64,000 nucleotides of DNA from Kluyveromyces lactis (Eukaryota > Ascomycota > Saccharomycetes > Saccharomycetales > Saccharomycetaceae). This document shows positions 9,601 through 20,100 of the stretch, one piece after another. The notes beneath the pieces were generated by a model. It had not been told where the DNA came from. It searched no databases and saw only the letters and a program-made list of their open reading frames with translations. The stretch lies in NCBI RefSeq assembly GCF_000002515.2, contig NC_006040.1:1302001-1366000 (forward strand), read 5' to 3'. The position numbers and the translations under genes were made by a program. Every line of letters begins with the position of its first letter. The stretch's first letter is position 1.

Positions 9601-10371
9601 ATGTCAGAATATTCGTTTGCTGGAAAAATAGCCTTGGTTACAGGAGCCTCCACAGGGGTTGGAGAGGGCATTGCTCGTGCACTTTTTGTAAGAGGAGCTA
9701 CTGTGGTCATTACTTCGAGACACTTATCCGAAGTGCAAGAGACAGCGGGCAATATTGATCCCAGTGGGAGCAGAGTGATTGGGAAAGAAGTGGATGTAAC
9801 TGTTGCAAAAGCGGTGGAAGACTTAATCCAAGAGATAAGAGAAGAATTTGGAGCATTACACTATTTAGTAAATAATGCAGGAATTACAGGTCCTCATCAG
9901 ACAGGAATTGAAGATTACGATATTGATTCCTGGAGGCAAGTCATTGATACGAACATTAATGGTACCTTCTACACACTAAAATATGCGCTACCATTGATGG
10001 AAAGCTCTTCGAGTCCAGACTCTGAGGCAGCGGTGGTGAATCTCTCTGCAGTTAATGGTCTTGTTGGTATTCCCGGTATTTCCCCGTATACAGCAACGAA
10101 GCATGCAGTAATAGGGATAACTCAGAGTGTTGCATTAGAATACGCAGAAAGAAATGTTAGAGTGAACGCAGTTGCGCCAGGATATGTTTCCACACCCAAG
10201 ATTCAAGCTTTGCCAAAGGAAACGCAACAATGGATGTCGAGTCAGCACCCGATGAAGCGTATGGCAACAATGACAGAAGTTTCGAACACTGTCTTATTCT
10301 TACTTTCCCCACTGACCGGTTTCACTACAGGTTCAGTGTATCCAATCGATGGTGGATTTTTGGCTCAGTGA
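9601..10371 (+). CDS. Short-chain dehydrogenase/reductase, classical SDR, bacterial-like
   Basis: 256 residues from the ATG at 9601; the frame runs upstream only through non-ATG codons. All classical SDR motifs are there: T-G-A-S-T-G-V-G (14-21) for NAD(P) binding, N-N-A-G (91-94), catalytic Ser149, Tyr163 and Lys167 (Y-T-A-T-K), and a C-terminal P-I-D-G-G-F. The length and motif spacing are those of FabG-type reductases. The substrate cannot be told. It lies between MRI1 and CLB2, which are adjacent in S. cerevisiae, so it is a lineage-specific insertion or was lost elsewhere. The very bacterial look of the protein raises horizontal transfer as a possibility, not shown here. Confidence 0.9.
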   Translation: MSEYSFAGKIALVTGASTGVGEGIARALFVRGATVVITSRHLSEVQETAGNIDPSGSRVIGKEVDVTVAKAVEDLIQEIREEFGALHYLVNNAGITGPHQTGIEDYDIDSWRQVIDTNINGTFYTLKYALPLMESSSSPDSEAAVVNLSAVNGLVGIPGISPYTATKHAVIGITQSVALEYAERNVRVNAVAPGYVSTPKIQALPKETQQWMSSQHPMKRMATMTEVSNTVLFLLSPLTGFTTGSVYPIDGGFLAQ

Positions 10372-11759
10372 AAGTACTGTGCAGTACCCCCAAAAAAAAA
10401 GATGCGTTTACAACCAACCTAGTTCAATGCCGTCGTGTCTATACTATATACAAGTTGCTTAATTATCGTTTATAGCAATTGTCATCTTTAAAATGGTGCA
10501 CAGAGAAAACACAAACAGCATTTTGCAGCTGGAATTCACCAACGATCGCGCGTATGAATAGTCTTAACTTCGCTAGGGAGAAAAACAGCCAGTGCCAGGA
10601 ATAGGGCCAGAGCCAGGTCCTGTGTTTGCACTCATGCTACGGCCTGATTTCTTTATTGATCGAACACTTCCTAATAAGGAAAAAGGTAAACAACTATGCA
10701 TATTTACGTTTTAGGAAAAATGTAAATAAACCGATGGACTTTTCACAAAAGCTCATCGCTTTGTAATTTGGTGCTACCTTTCTGACAAAGAAGCATCAAC
10801 TGACTATATGAGCAACTGAGCGGATTGGGGGGATAGGGCATCACTGCGCATACTCCATTGCAGTATTCCTTTGGGTACTCCATGCTTGTGGTTACATTTT
10901 TCTTTTGGTTATTATTACAGAATGACGACAACGTTCGGTGACTGAGGGAATCCTCATTAGATTCTGTGAAGGGGAGGGGCGTCTGCTATGAAGCCATAAA
11001 TCAACGTAGAGGTTCTTTGTAGACATTTAAAATTTCTTTTGTGCTACTTCTCCCGACAGTTGAAGCATCTGTAGTGAGGTATTCTTCTTTATCTTAGAAG
11101 TAAGAAGTTTTTGCTGCGTCTGTCTCAGTGACGATAGAGAAAAAGTAGGCTTTAAGCGAACGATCACAAAAGCTTCTCACGGTTCTTAAAGCTTTTTCGG
11201 TGAATCTTTCCATACAACTGGTGAAGAATTTGTATTGTTCCGATTGGAGTGAGCCTGTTTTTTCTTTTTGAACTTTTCTGGTTTGTTGTCCCTTGCTGTT
11301 TCTTTATTATTGTTTTGTTACTTCCTCAATAGGTTAGTTTCCAAATCGAATCTGAATCTGATCCAAGCTTTTCAGATTCATTATTTCAATAAAGAGGTTT
11401 TAGCTTTGAACAATCCCAGTCCATAGTTGACAATAGTCGATAGGAAACATACTACCAAGAGTATCGCCAGCGGTGAAGACATTGCTATCGGTAGAGACAG
11501 TGATAGCAGAAAGCAAGTTGATCAAGAGATCCTACGTCTTGCTCCTAAAAAGAATCGCAGAGTTTTTTTATACTGGAATCAAGATCTGTTGGTATAACTC
11601 TTAATTATTGATCTCCTGCAGAACTCATTGGGAAATTGGTAATAGAATAGTTGACTGAGTTGATTGCTAAAGCAGGTACTAAAGAAAGTGCAATTGTCTT
11701 TCTTTCCGATCTCTTCTTTTTAACAGAAACTAAATTAAAGACAATTCTGTCAAAGCATT
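10372..11759. other. Long CLB2 upstream region
   Basis: 1.39 kb with no supportable gene. It contains the Mcm1-Fkh composite site near 10670 (listed separately) and a long T-rich and A-rich leader from about 11020 onwards, which suggests a long 5' UTR or extended regulatory region for the mitotic cyclin. A poly-A tract follows the SDR stop near 10390. Small open frames here, such as one of 62 codons on the minus strand near 10743-10931, have no gene-like features. Confidence 0.55.
10670..10693 (+). promoter_or_regulatory. Mcm1-Fkh composite site of the CLB2 promoter
   Basis: CCTAATAAGG at 10670-10679 is a perfect Mcm1 CArG box (CC, six A/T, GG). Six bases further on, GTAAACAA at 10686-10693 is a perfect forkhead site. 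In S. cerevisiae this spacing marks the CLB2 cluster, switched on in G2/M by Mcm1, Fkh2 and Ndd1. It lies about 1.07 kb before the CLB2 ATG, somewhat further than in S. cerevisiae, but no other gene on this strand is nearer. Confidence 0.85.
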
Positions 11760-13379
11760 ATGTCAAAGGATAAATATGATAGAAGCTTGAAAAACTTGAA
11801 CATGCTAAGAAGACCAGTGTTAAACAATGTTACTAATACTACTGAATCTACGTTCGGTAAAGTTTTGAGGCAGGCTAAATCAAGACTGCAGAATAGCAGG
11901 ACGAATAATCTTCCCCAGGGTACCGCAAACTCGTATTCGAACACAAAACCGGCACCATTGAGAGATGACATAATGGTACCTGAGGATAAGGAGAATTACA
12001 ATCCGCTAGCTAAGATTGATGAAAGAGAGGAGCTGGATTCTAATCTAGTTCATAATCACAAATCCCTGGGTACACAAAAGCATGTTACGATCGATGAAAG
12101 ACAAGAAATAATTGGATATTCACATCTGGATACTGAAAAGTCTGCTCCATCATCATCAACATACAGCAGTGAGCATACGGAAAATGACGGCGTTCACGAC
12201 GTCAACCCAAATGTTCAGCGTTCAGATAATGAAGCTGATTTCAAGATGCAAACCACAAACGCTTTTCACGAAAACGTCAACGATGGCAGTGACGCAACAG
12301 ATGATGCCAGTAGTGGAAGTAAGAGTAGCAATGAATGCCCTGCTGTTAACGTCGGAAACAGCCTTGCGCCTATGCCAATTGACGAAAATGCTAACAATAG
12401 CGCTAGCAGTGTCGAATTGAGAGCAAAGCAACTTCAGGTTGAGGATTCGAAAAAGAGACCAATAAGCACTGTCGTTGAACAAACGTTACCTAAGAAATTT
12501 AAAGTATGTGAAAAGGGTAAAGAATATGAATGGGAAGATCTTGATGAAGAAGATATCAATGATCCCTTCATGGTAAGCGAATATGTTACAGATATCTTTG
12601 AATATTTGCACAGATTGGAAATGATGACTTTGCCTAACAGACACGAACTATTCAAACATGCCAACATTCAGCAAAATAGGGATATTTTAGTTAACTGGAT
12701 GGTAAAGATTCATAACAAGTTTGGCCTACTGCCGGAAACCTTATATTTGGCGTTGAATATCATGGATAGATTCCTTTGCAAAGAGTTAGTACAGCTGGAA
12801 AAACTACAATTAGTAGGAACAGCGTGCTTATTCATCGCTTCGAAATATGAAGAAGTGTATAGCCCCAGTGTGAAACACTTCGCTTACGAAACGGATGGTG
12901 CATGCGATGAAGAAGAAATCAAAGAAGGAGAGAAATTTATTCTAAAAACGTTAGAGTTCAATCTCAATTATCCAAATCCCATGAATTTCCTAAGAAGGAT
13001 ATCTAAGGCAGATGACTATGATATACAATCCAGAACATTGGCGAAATATTTGCTTGAGATATCCATAGTTGACTTCAAATTCATTGGGATTCTACCCTCA
13101 TTGTGCGCCGCAGCATCTATGTTCTTATCGAGAAAGATGTTAGGAAAGGGCCAATGGGATGGAAATCTAATACACTATAGTGGAGGATATACCAAAGACG
13201 AACTAGCTCCCGTGTGTAATATGGTTATGGAATATTTGGTCCAGCCTGTTGTACATGATGAATTGTTTAAGAAATACGCTTCGAGAAGATTTATGAAAGC
13301 ATCGGTAATTTCTAGACAATGGGCAAAGAAAGTCATGTCCCACAACTATGATATAATGACACTACATGATTCAGAATAA
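11760..13379 (+). CDS. CLB2: G2/mitotic B-type cyclin (CLB1/CLB2 orthologue)
   Basis: 539 residues. An N-terminal destruction box R-P-V-L-N-N-V-T-N (18-26) and a KEN box (77-79) mark it for APC-driven degradation at mitotic exit. The low-complexity N-terminal half is followed by the two cyclin folds from about residue 265, with W-M-V-K-I-H and the M-D-R-F-L segment that bind Cdc28. As the single Clb1/Clb2 protein of a pre-duplication yeast it should drive mitotic CDK activity. It converges with CLB5, the same arrangement as YPR119W/YPR120C and CLB1/CLB6 in S. cerevisiae. Mcm1-Fkh control is visible upstream. Confidence 0.95.
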   Translation: MSKDKYDRSLKNLNMLRRPVLNNVTNTTESTFGKVLRQAKSRLQNSRTNNLPQGTANSYSNTKPAPLRDDIMVPEDKENYNPLAKIDEREELDSNLVHNHKSLGTQKHVTIDERQEIIGYSHLDTEKSAPSSSTYSSEHTENDGVHDVNPNVQRSDNEADFKMQTTNAFHENVNDGSDATDDASSGSKSSNECPAVNVGNSLAPMPIDENANNSASSVELRAKQLQVEDSKKRPISTVVEQTLPKKFKVCEKGKEYEWEDLDEEDINDPFMVSEYVTDIFEYLHRLEMMTLPNRHELFKHANIQQNRDILVNWMVKIHNKFGLLPETLYLALNIMDRFLCKELVQLEKLQLVGTACLFIASKYEEVYSPSVKHFAYETDGACDEEEIKEGEKFILKTLEFNLNYPNPMNFLRRISKADDYDIQSRTLAKYLLEISIVDFKFIGILPSLCAAASMFLSRKMLGKGQWDGNLIHYSGGYTKDELAPVCNMVMEYLVQPVVHDELFKKYASRRFMKASVISRQWAKKVMSHNYDIMTLHDSE

Positions 13380-14124
13380 ATCACGAGATTCGATCATTTA
13401 AAGAAACCATGATCCTTCCGGCCTTAATTACTGAGTATGATTGGCCATTGTAGTGCCAATATGAAATGTTATCGAGGGACTTTTTCCTATAAGAAGAAAT
13501 TCGAATCACGGGGTCAGAGATATGGAATCAATCTGATCCAATACTCAATTAGTTTCTGGGAAGTGGAATAGTACATGTTGCGCGTTAAAGGGAGGCATTC
13601 TAAAAGCATACTAAACCCAAAAAAAAAAAAAAACGATAACTATACTAATACTAATCATAATAGAAAACAAACATTGTAATAATTAATCTAGCCAACCCAC
13701 ATGTGTCAATGTGTTTTCCATTCAACAGATAAAATGAGGATTTAGACCTTAGTGAACCCTTTACTTCAATTCACTTTTAATATTTCACCTGCTCAAAAAC
13801 TCAGAAAGAGTTCTCTCAGGATCATCAGTATCAGCATTATGTTGCAATCATAGGTATACCCACCCCTTACCCTTTAAAGTATAACCACTTCAAATAATTT
13901 ACTTCTTATGTACACTTAGCATGTTTCTGAACTAATTTCAATTAATGAATAAGTCATTTTTTAACTATTATTATTAGTTGATTACTCGATTAATTATTTA
14001 TAAAATGCAATGGATATGATTATGAAGTAAGAACATCTTGAAATGATGGGAATGCGAGACCGCAAAAGTAGCTCGGGGATGTGAATGAGCTTAAGATCCA
14101 AAAGAACTCGGAAGTGAAAAATTA
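13380..14124. other. Intergenic region between convergent CLB2 and CLB5
   Basis: 745 bases holding only the two 3' flanks. A poly-A run at about 13619-13634 and very AT-rich stretches near 13640-13690 and 13915-14000 are typical of yeast terminators and possible replication-origin sequence, but no origin consensus can be claimed. No gene is seen. Confidence 0.5.
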
Positions 14125-15351
14125 TCATAGTGAAGTGGAAGATGCAGGTGATGATGAAGCGTAGTCGCTAGGGTTCAGCTCTTCATAAGTACAGTGCTTC
14201 AAACACCAATCATGGATTTTGTTCCATGTGCCAATTTTTTTGTATTTGTGAATTAATGCATTAAGTTGTGTTGTTGGCTTAGCAATATCGTTTATCAGAA
14301 TTTGTGATAACTCTTTTAACTCTATCTCATTATCTTTGAATGAAAAGCATGAATAATAATCCCATAATTCGTCCCATTGGAAGTCTTCATGCACGATTCT
14401 TTGTGCAGTGAACATTGCCACGGACGCAATCTTAGAAGGCACTACGTCGATGAAGTGTGGGCACGAAATCATATATCCAATTAAACACTTGCCCAAAGTT
14501 CTAGTGATTGAATCGTACTCATCACATCTGGATATTCTTCGTAGAAAATTTAATGGGTTAGGCCATCCGATGTTGTATTCCAGTTTATTCAGAATGACAA
14601 ACTCGGCCTGTTTGATTTCATCGTTGCTGTAAGCATTATCTGTGATATATGAGTAATTTGATAGCTTAGGAAGATTCACCTCCTCAAACTTGGCGGCAAT
14701 CAATAAAGACGTGATTGCAATTAATTGTAACTTTGGTAATGTAACTTTGTTAAAAGAAAGATATCTATCCATGAGGTTTATCGAAAGGTACAACGTTTCC
14801 GGTAACAGTTGAAACTTACAATGAACCTCTATAATCCAATCAACGAGGATCGATCTCATCGTCGGTCTCAAGTAAAATTCGTAATTTTTATCCTTCAAAT
14901 AATTGATCTTTGGCGTAGTTTCAAACTGTCTCGTGTAAAGATGGTCAAAAATATCATCCGAATAATCATAACACATCGTTACATCTTCTTTATCCTGGGA
15001 GTCCAATTCTTCTCTACGTCTTTCTAAGCTCTCGCATTTCAGTCTCTTATGACTTTTCCTGGGCTCTAGAATATCATCATCTGAACGCACATCTGATTTT
15101 TGTTCCTCATCATCATCATCACGGTATATCTGTCTTTTCAACGACACTGAACTCGTTGTCTGTGAAGAGTTCCCATATATCTTATTTTTACCTTCATCGA
15201 CTTGTGAATTCCTCAATGACCCGACTGAAGATTTCAGTTTATTATCGTGGAGTGGCTGCTCCGATAGCGCGACACGTTTCCTTTGGTGTGAAGACTTCTC
15301 CATTGCTTCTGCGTCACTAACACTCCAGCTGCTCCTGGTTCTCGGTCTCAT
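14125..15351 (-). CDS. CLB5: S-phase B-type cyclin (CLB5/CLB6 orthologue)
   Basis: 408 residues, near yeast Clb5 (435). The N-terminal 130 residues are charged and unstructured, with a destruction-box-like R-V-A-L (about 26-29). The two cyclin folds follow, with W-I-I-E-V-H and M-D-R-Y-L. With Cdc28 it should drive initiation of DNA replication. It is convergent with CLB2, the same order as in S. cerevisiae, where the duplicated block carries CLB1-CLB6. An MCB box is centred about 415 bases upstream, consistent with MBF control at G1/S. A run of Asp/Glu (about residues 75-83) reflects GAT repeats near 15110. Confidence 0.94.
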   Translation of the reverse strand: MRPRTRSSWSVSDAEAMEKSSHQRKRVALSEQPLHDNKLKSSVGSLRNSQVDEGKNKIYGNSSQTTSSVSLKRQIYRDDDDEEQKSDVRSDDDILEPRKSHKRLKCESLERRREELDSQDKEDVTMCYDYSDDIFDHLYTRQFETTPKINYLKDKNYEFYLRPTMRSILVDWIIEVHCKFQLLPETLYLSINLMDRYLSFNKVTLPKLQLIAITSLLIAAKFEEVNLPKLSNYSYITDNAYSNDEIKQAEFVILNKLEYNIGWPNPLNFLRRISRCDEYDSITRTLGKCLIGYMISCPHFIDVVPSKIASVAMFTAQRIVHEDFQWDELWDYYSCFSFKDNEIELKELSQILINDIAKPTTQLNALIHKYKKIGTWNKIHDWCLKHCTYEELNPSDYASSSPASSTSL

Positions 15352-15760
15352 CTTAAAATCTATACTCTATCGTTCTGTCTCCTAGTATGTGGTAAACATA
15401 TATGCTGTATATATATATATGAAAACAGTTTCAACAGGATAGAGAAGAACTTAACCTGTTAGCGGTAACCCAGCCAGCCAATGTCACCAAAATCTTGGAC
15501 CTGACAGACAACACACAAATCGCGTCTCTTTCTCTTATTGTTCTTTCTTGGCCCTAAAACAACGAGAAAGATACAATATACAGAAAAACACCGAGTAATC
15601 GACCGTGCATATCCAGTGGAAACAAACAAAATCTGTTATACACGCTTTCATAGACTAACAGCAGGTCATAAAATTCGTGAAGTTCCTTTGGAAGCTCTAA
15701 CAGGCCTGTCTTGGTTCAAGGACTTTCCAATTTCGCTTTGTAGATTCGCATCTTCGCAAA

Positions 15761-15778
15761 GTGCTGACGCGTCAGCAC
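15761..15778. promoter_or_regulatory. MCB box (ACGCGT) inside an 18-base perfect palindrome
   Basis: GTGCTGACGCGTCAGCAC is a perfect palindrome with the MBF site ACGCGT at its centre (15767-15772). MBF (Mbp1-Swi6) sites are the known basis of CLB5 expression at Start. The extended palindrome is longer than the MBF core needs. CACGCCAAAAACGAAA just after it resembles SCB-type elements. Confidence 0.75.
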
Positions 15779-15824
15779 GCCAAAAACGAAATTTGAAAAA
15801 AAATTGTTTCGCGTCTTCGCGTTG

Positions 15825-15891
15825 TCCGGATCTCAATCACGTGACCAAAGTATTCCGGACAAAATGGAAACTGTCAATTTATTTTCACGTG
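15825..15891. promoter_or_regulatory. Cluster of TCCGGA and CACGTG palindromes
   Basis: TCCGGA at 15825-15830 and again at 15854-15859 flank a CACGTG E-box at 15838-15843, and a second CACGTG lies at 15886-15891. CACGTG is bound by Cbf1 or Pho4; TCCGGA has CGG half-sites for zinc-cluster factors. Whether they serve CLB5 or the small gene at 16387 is not clear. Confidence 0.5.
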
Positions 15892-16386
15892 ATTTAGACG
15901 GGAAAAAAGTCCCGTTTTCTATTTCTGATGAGAGAGAGAGAGAGACTCATTAGTATGCGACATACAGCGATTATCGCTGACTCCTCTTCCTTCGAGCGAT
16001 TTGCCTGGCATATATCGTACCGGCTTACAAAGTCAGCCCAGTACAGCCAAGGAAAAAAGGCAGACGTTCGCCGAGTTCTATCAGTCTTTCGCTACTATTC
16101 CTCTATCTTATCGGTCGGTCTTTCTTAGAACGAACAGATAATGAAAATCTGATATCGCCATACGGCTCCATTGAGATTTATCAGATTAAAGGGCTCGAAG
16201 AGACAAAAGGTACACCGTTCCATAGTTAGATTATATAGTACGAGAAACCTACCGTAGGTATATAAGTAAGGTTACAACCGATTTTTGGGGGGTTTTGTCC
16301 AAGATATAACATCATTTTCTTTTGTATTCATCTGATTATTAGGAAGAACACTATCTATTAACTAGATAAAAAGCAGCGCAAGGAAT

Positions 16387-16641
16387 ATGGAAGGGTTCAA
16401 GTCTAAGTGGGAAAAATTTAAGAGATACGTTTCTGGGAGTCCAGTTGAAGGTGAGAAATACGATGAGGCTCCTAAGGTCGAGGATTTGCCTCATATGGTC
16501 GATGCAGACGGTGCTCTTGTTGCAGTTTCTTCCGGGAAACACGATTTGTCCCCGGTGATGTCTGCCAAGTACAATATTCAACCTGGGAAATCCAATAATG
16601 GTTTGGCTGAAAACAAGGCCATTGACGATACTATTAATTAG
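16387..16641 (+). CDS. Small protein of unknown function (84 aa)
   Basis: 84 residues, hydrophilic and lysine/aspartate-rich, with no signal peptide or membrane segment; the N-terminus has an amphipathic basic stretch with two Trp/Phe residues (K-W-E-K-F-K-R-Y-V). I do not recognise it. Reasons to think it is real: codon choice resembles that of well-expressed genes nearby (GGT, TCT, AAG, GTT), a TATA-like element occurs about 130 bases upstream, and it has its own long upstream region. It lies between CLB5 and AXL1 where S. cerevisiae has THI22, to which it bears no likeness. A disordered stress-type protein is a guess only. Confidence 0.6.
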   Translation: MEGFKSKWEKFKRYVSGSPVEGEKYDEAPKVEDLPHMVDADGALVAVSSGKHDLSPVMSAKYNIQPGKSNNGLAENKAIDDTIN

Positions 16642-16810
16642 AGAGGATGTAAAGACTTCAAATATTTTGTATACACTACCAATATTTTACCGTATAATCG
16701 ATATTCAAATTACTTACTGCATCGAGAATTAGCTTTGGGATTGATGCTGTATGGGGTAAACTGTCCAGAAGAACATAATGGGTGAAGTTACGAGGTCACT
16801 CAAGTAACTC

Positions 16811-16909
16811 CTCTCGGTAGCCAAGTTGGTTTAAGGCGCCAGACTGTAATTTGAAAACACAAAGCAATTTGTAATCTGGAGATCGGGCGTTCGACTCGCC
16901 CCCGGGAGA
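16811..16909 (+). tRNA. tRNA-Tyr (anticodon GTA) with intron
   Basis: Starts CTCTCGGTAGCCAAGTTGG and ends CCCGGGAGA; the acceptor strands CTCTCGG and CCGGGAG pair. The anticodon GTA is at 16846-16848, followed after one base by an intron of about 24 bases, then the ATCTGG strand of the stem. B box GGGCGTTCGACTCGCC is intact. A T9 run follows directly. All tRNA-Tyr genes of S. cerevisiae also carry an intron, there of 14 bases. Confidence 0.95.
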
Positions 16910-17184
16910 CTTTTTTTTTCCTTATTGTTTGTCTTAATTCCTTGTTTCTGACATCTAAATACTTACTTATTCTGGTATTGACAGTGAGATTCAACTCTAT
17001 ACTGAAGAAAAAGACTATCATAACAAGCATTGCCCAGAGTAGTTGCCTCAAGATTACTACTAACCGATGCTTTGCCTTGTATAAATATGAGTAACATAAT
17101 TATAACACTCCTGAACCATTTGTTACTTCGGAAAAATGTGTCACTGATCAGTTATACGGCAAGTAATCAAATCAAAGTCACAAC

Positions 17185-20100
17185 ATGACAGCCGCTACTG
17201 TACAAACAATCGATGTTCCCATTTATACTCCGATTTCCAACTCGAATAGAGCTCACCAGTTTGTTCAATTAAGTAACGGAATCACGGCATTATTGATTTC
17301 GGATCCCGGTGAATCGTTTGCATCGCTATGCGCTTCAGTTGCAACCGGTTCCCATAACGATCCTGATGAGGTACCAGGTTTAGCTCATCTTTGCGAACAC
17401 ATGATTATAAGTTCTGAGTCTAAAAAATTCCCCAAAAGGAGTCATTATCATGATTTATTGATTGAATACAATGGTAATCAGAACGCTTTCACTACAGGTG
17501 AACAAACGAGTTTTTATTTCGAGATTCCAAATTCAAATAATAAAACCGGTAAACCTATATTTGATGAATTGGTTGGTGTCATTGCTGACAAGCTGGGTTC
17601 ACCAATTTTTCAAAGTGCAGATATTAACAAAGAGATCCAAGCCATAGATAATGAACATGAGAACAATAAGAATTTGGTTTCGAAAGCTCTGTATCATGGT
17701 ACCAAAAAATTGGCAACGCAAAGATCCAAGTTCAGTCGGTTTTCCACTGGAAACATCTACACTCTGACTCAGTTTCCTATTGTTGCTGGTAAGATAATAA
17801 ATCTAAAGAATGTTCTGCAGAAACACTATGCGGATAATTTTGTTGCAGAAAACATCAGTATAGTCATTAGAGGATCACAGTCCTTGCATTATTTGAAGAA
17901 GCTGGTTCAAACTACTTTTGGAGACTTTCGTACCAAGTCCACTATCAAATCACAGTCTTTCTCCATTGAGTCTTTCAAGAAATTGCAGAAAGTCTGGGCG
18001 GCCAGATATACAGAACCGTTGTTCAGTAAACAAGAACCAGAGACTCCGAATTCAATACTGATACAGTCCTCCAAAGCACCTATACTTCGCTTAGTGTTCC
18101 CAGTATCTCACCAAGAGGCCCTGTTTAGTAGATCTGAACTGAAAATATTCTCCAAGGTTTGGTCTGATTTGTTTGGTGACGAAAGTTCAGGGTCGATTCA
18201 TAGTAAGTTTAGCGCTCGAAACATATTAACCAGACAGGTGACACAGTTATCTAAGTTTACAATTGACGATGAAGGATTGGTGCTACAATTTGAATTAACT
18301 AATAGTGGATGGAAGACAGGGGTAGAAAGTTTACTTACCGATTTATTCCAGGGTTTCTTGCCCTTTTTCCAATCAATAGATCCAGATGAGATAGCGCAAT
18401 ATTTGAACGAATGGAATACCATAAATTTGCTTCAATTTATGTACCAGGATCTGGATAATTCTACTATGGATAAATGTTCAGATTTGTGCTCTGAACTACT
18501 GCAGTGTGAAGACCCACAGTTTATTTTGAATAACAGTATTGCCTTCTCATGCAATCGAAAAGGTTCCGATATCGGTAGCTATTATGAGAGCCCAAAATCG
18601 AAAGAATGGTGGAACTCTCAAGCTAAGAAGTTCCTATCATTTGTAAAAACCTACATGAGTTGGAATAACTGTAAGCTTATCTTTTTAGGTGACTTACAAT
18701 CAAATGATTTCCTTAAATCGAGGCAGGTTCCAACGAACGTTAAATTTGATGAGCATTACAGATTTCAGTATGAGTTAAGCCTGATAAAATTGAATCACGT
18801 CAAGATGTCGCCAAAGGACTTCCGGCTCCCTAGCTCTACTGCTTTTTTGTTTGGTCTAGAAAAGAATCTATCTGCATTGAAACAGTCTCTAACGGCTGTT
18901 CTTCGCAAATCTCAAGGCTCGGCACTCTCTATCATAACGCAATCTAAATTGTTACAAACGACACCTCGACTTATGAGCAAAAACGAAAATTACGAACTCT
19001 GGGTGAAGGAAGAAAACTCATTAGAATATAGCTCGAGATCAGTGATTACTATAGAACTCATCAATATGGGTATGGAACCCTCAGCCAAGAATACCATGAA
19101 TCTTGAAATTCTGACGCAGCTACTATATTTCTATATCAACGAGTCTTTATACCCTTCTGAACGTGTCGGATATATGTATCAGATAGCTGCAAACAATAGG
19201 GGTGATGTTCGATTAGCTGTTACAATAAATGGGTTCCCACAAGGTGTGGCCATGATCTTGCAAATAATCATGGATAAAATGGTGGATATTGGCAAACCTG
19301 ATTTTGACATTACAAACAGCATGTTTAGACACAGTAGAATCCTTGTGCGTACTAAATACGAGGAAGCAGCAAGAGCAAATTCATGTACGCTGGCATCATT
19401 AGGGGTGTTGATCCTTTTAGAGAAGGAGTTAACAACGTTGGAAGAACGATTGGATGCGTTAGAAGATATTGACATTGAGTCCTTCAAAATGTTCTGTAAG
19501 GACCTATGGATCCCCAAGTCTAATTACATGAACCTCGTCATCCAGGGGGATCTCTCGATTGCTGAAACGGTGAATCAGTATATGGATGGTATAATTCATC
19601 ACTTGTCTGGCCCAAACGTGAATCAAACCTCGGTGTTCCGATTAAGAGAGCCCGAAACAATTAAACTGGCACAAGGCAGCAATTTTTTCATCGAGATGAC
19701 CAGCTTCAAAGAGGATCCAACAAACAGTGTTGTATATTTCATTGAGACTGGTGATAGAACGAACCCAGTAGATTACACTATGAGTAGTCTTTTCGAATAC
19801 TTCATGTCCATGACACTTGTGCCAGATTTACGAAACAAGAAACAGATCGGATACGTGGTACTTGGAGGACTGAGGCTTTTAACAGACACGTTAGGTATAC
19901 ATATCTCGGTAATGTCCAACCTACCGCCACATACCATCGAAGACAGAATTGAGGAATATCTATACTACCTTGAAACCAACGTACTAGGTGCGATGACAGA
20001 AGCTGAGTTTCAAGATAATATTCTGCAAAAATACATGCAGTTGATTAAATCCAATTCCTTGGAAAAATTAATCAAGAACGCCGGACCAGCAAACCTTATG

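Larger units (their letters stand above)
15352..16386. other. Divergent promoter region of CLB5 and a small unknown gene
   Basis: About 1 kb. A TATATA run at 15401-15419 lies before CLB5. Then come the MCB palindrome and the E-box cluster (listed separately), a GA repeat near 15930-15945 and a G6 run near 16284. A 119-codon open frame at 15538-15897 overlaps these sites and has no protein-like character. Confidence 0.5.

Noticed and set aside
15538-15897. 119-codon open frame on the plus strand upstream of CLB5
   Set aside because: It covers the MCB palindrome and E-box cluster, has no recognisable domain and lies in promoter DNA.
17057-17063. TACTAAC upstream of AXL1 as a sign of an intron
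   Set aside because: No convincing donor upstream and the first ATG gives a full-length Axl1; this heptamer is expected several times by chance in 64 kb of AT-rich DNA.
17140-17184. A possible a1/alpha2 haploid-specific operator before AXL1
   Set aside because: The TGTGTCA ... TATAC spacing does not match the known consensus well enough.
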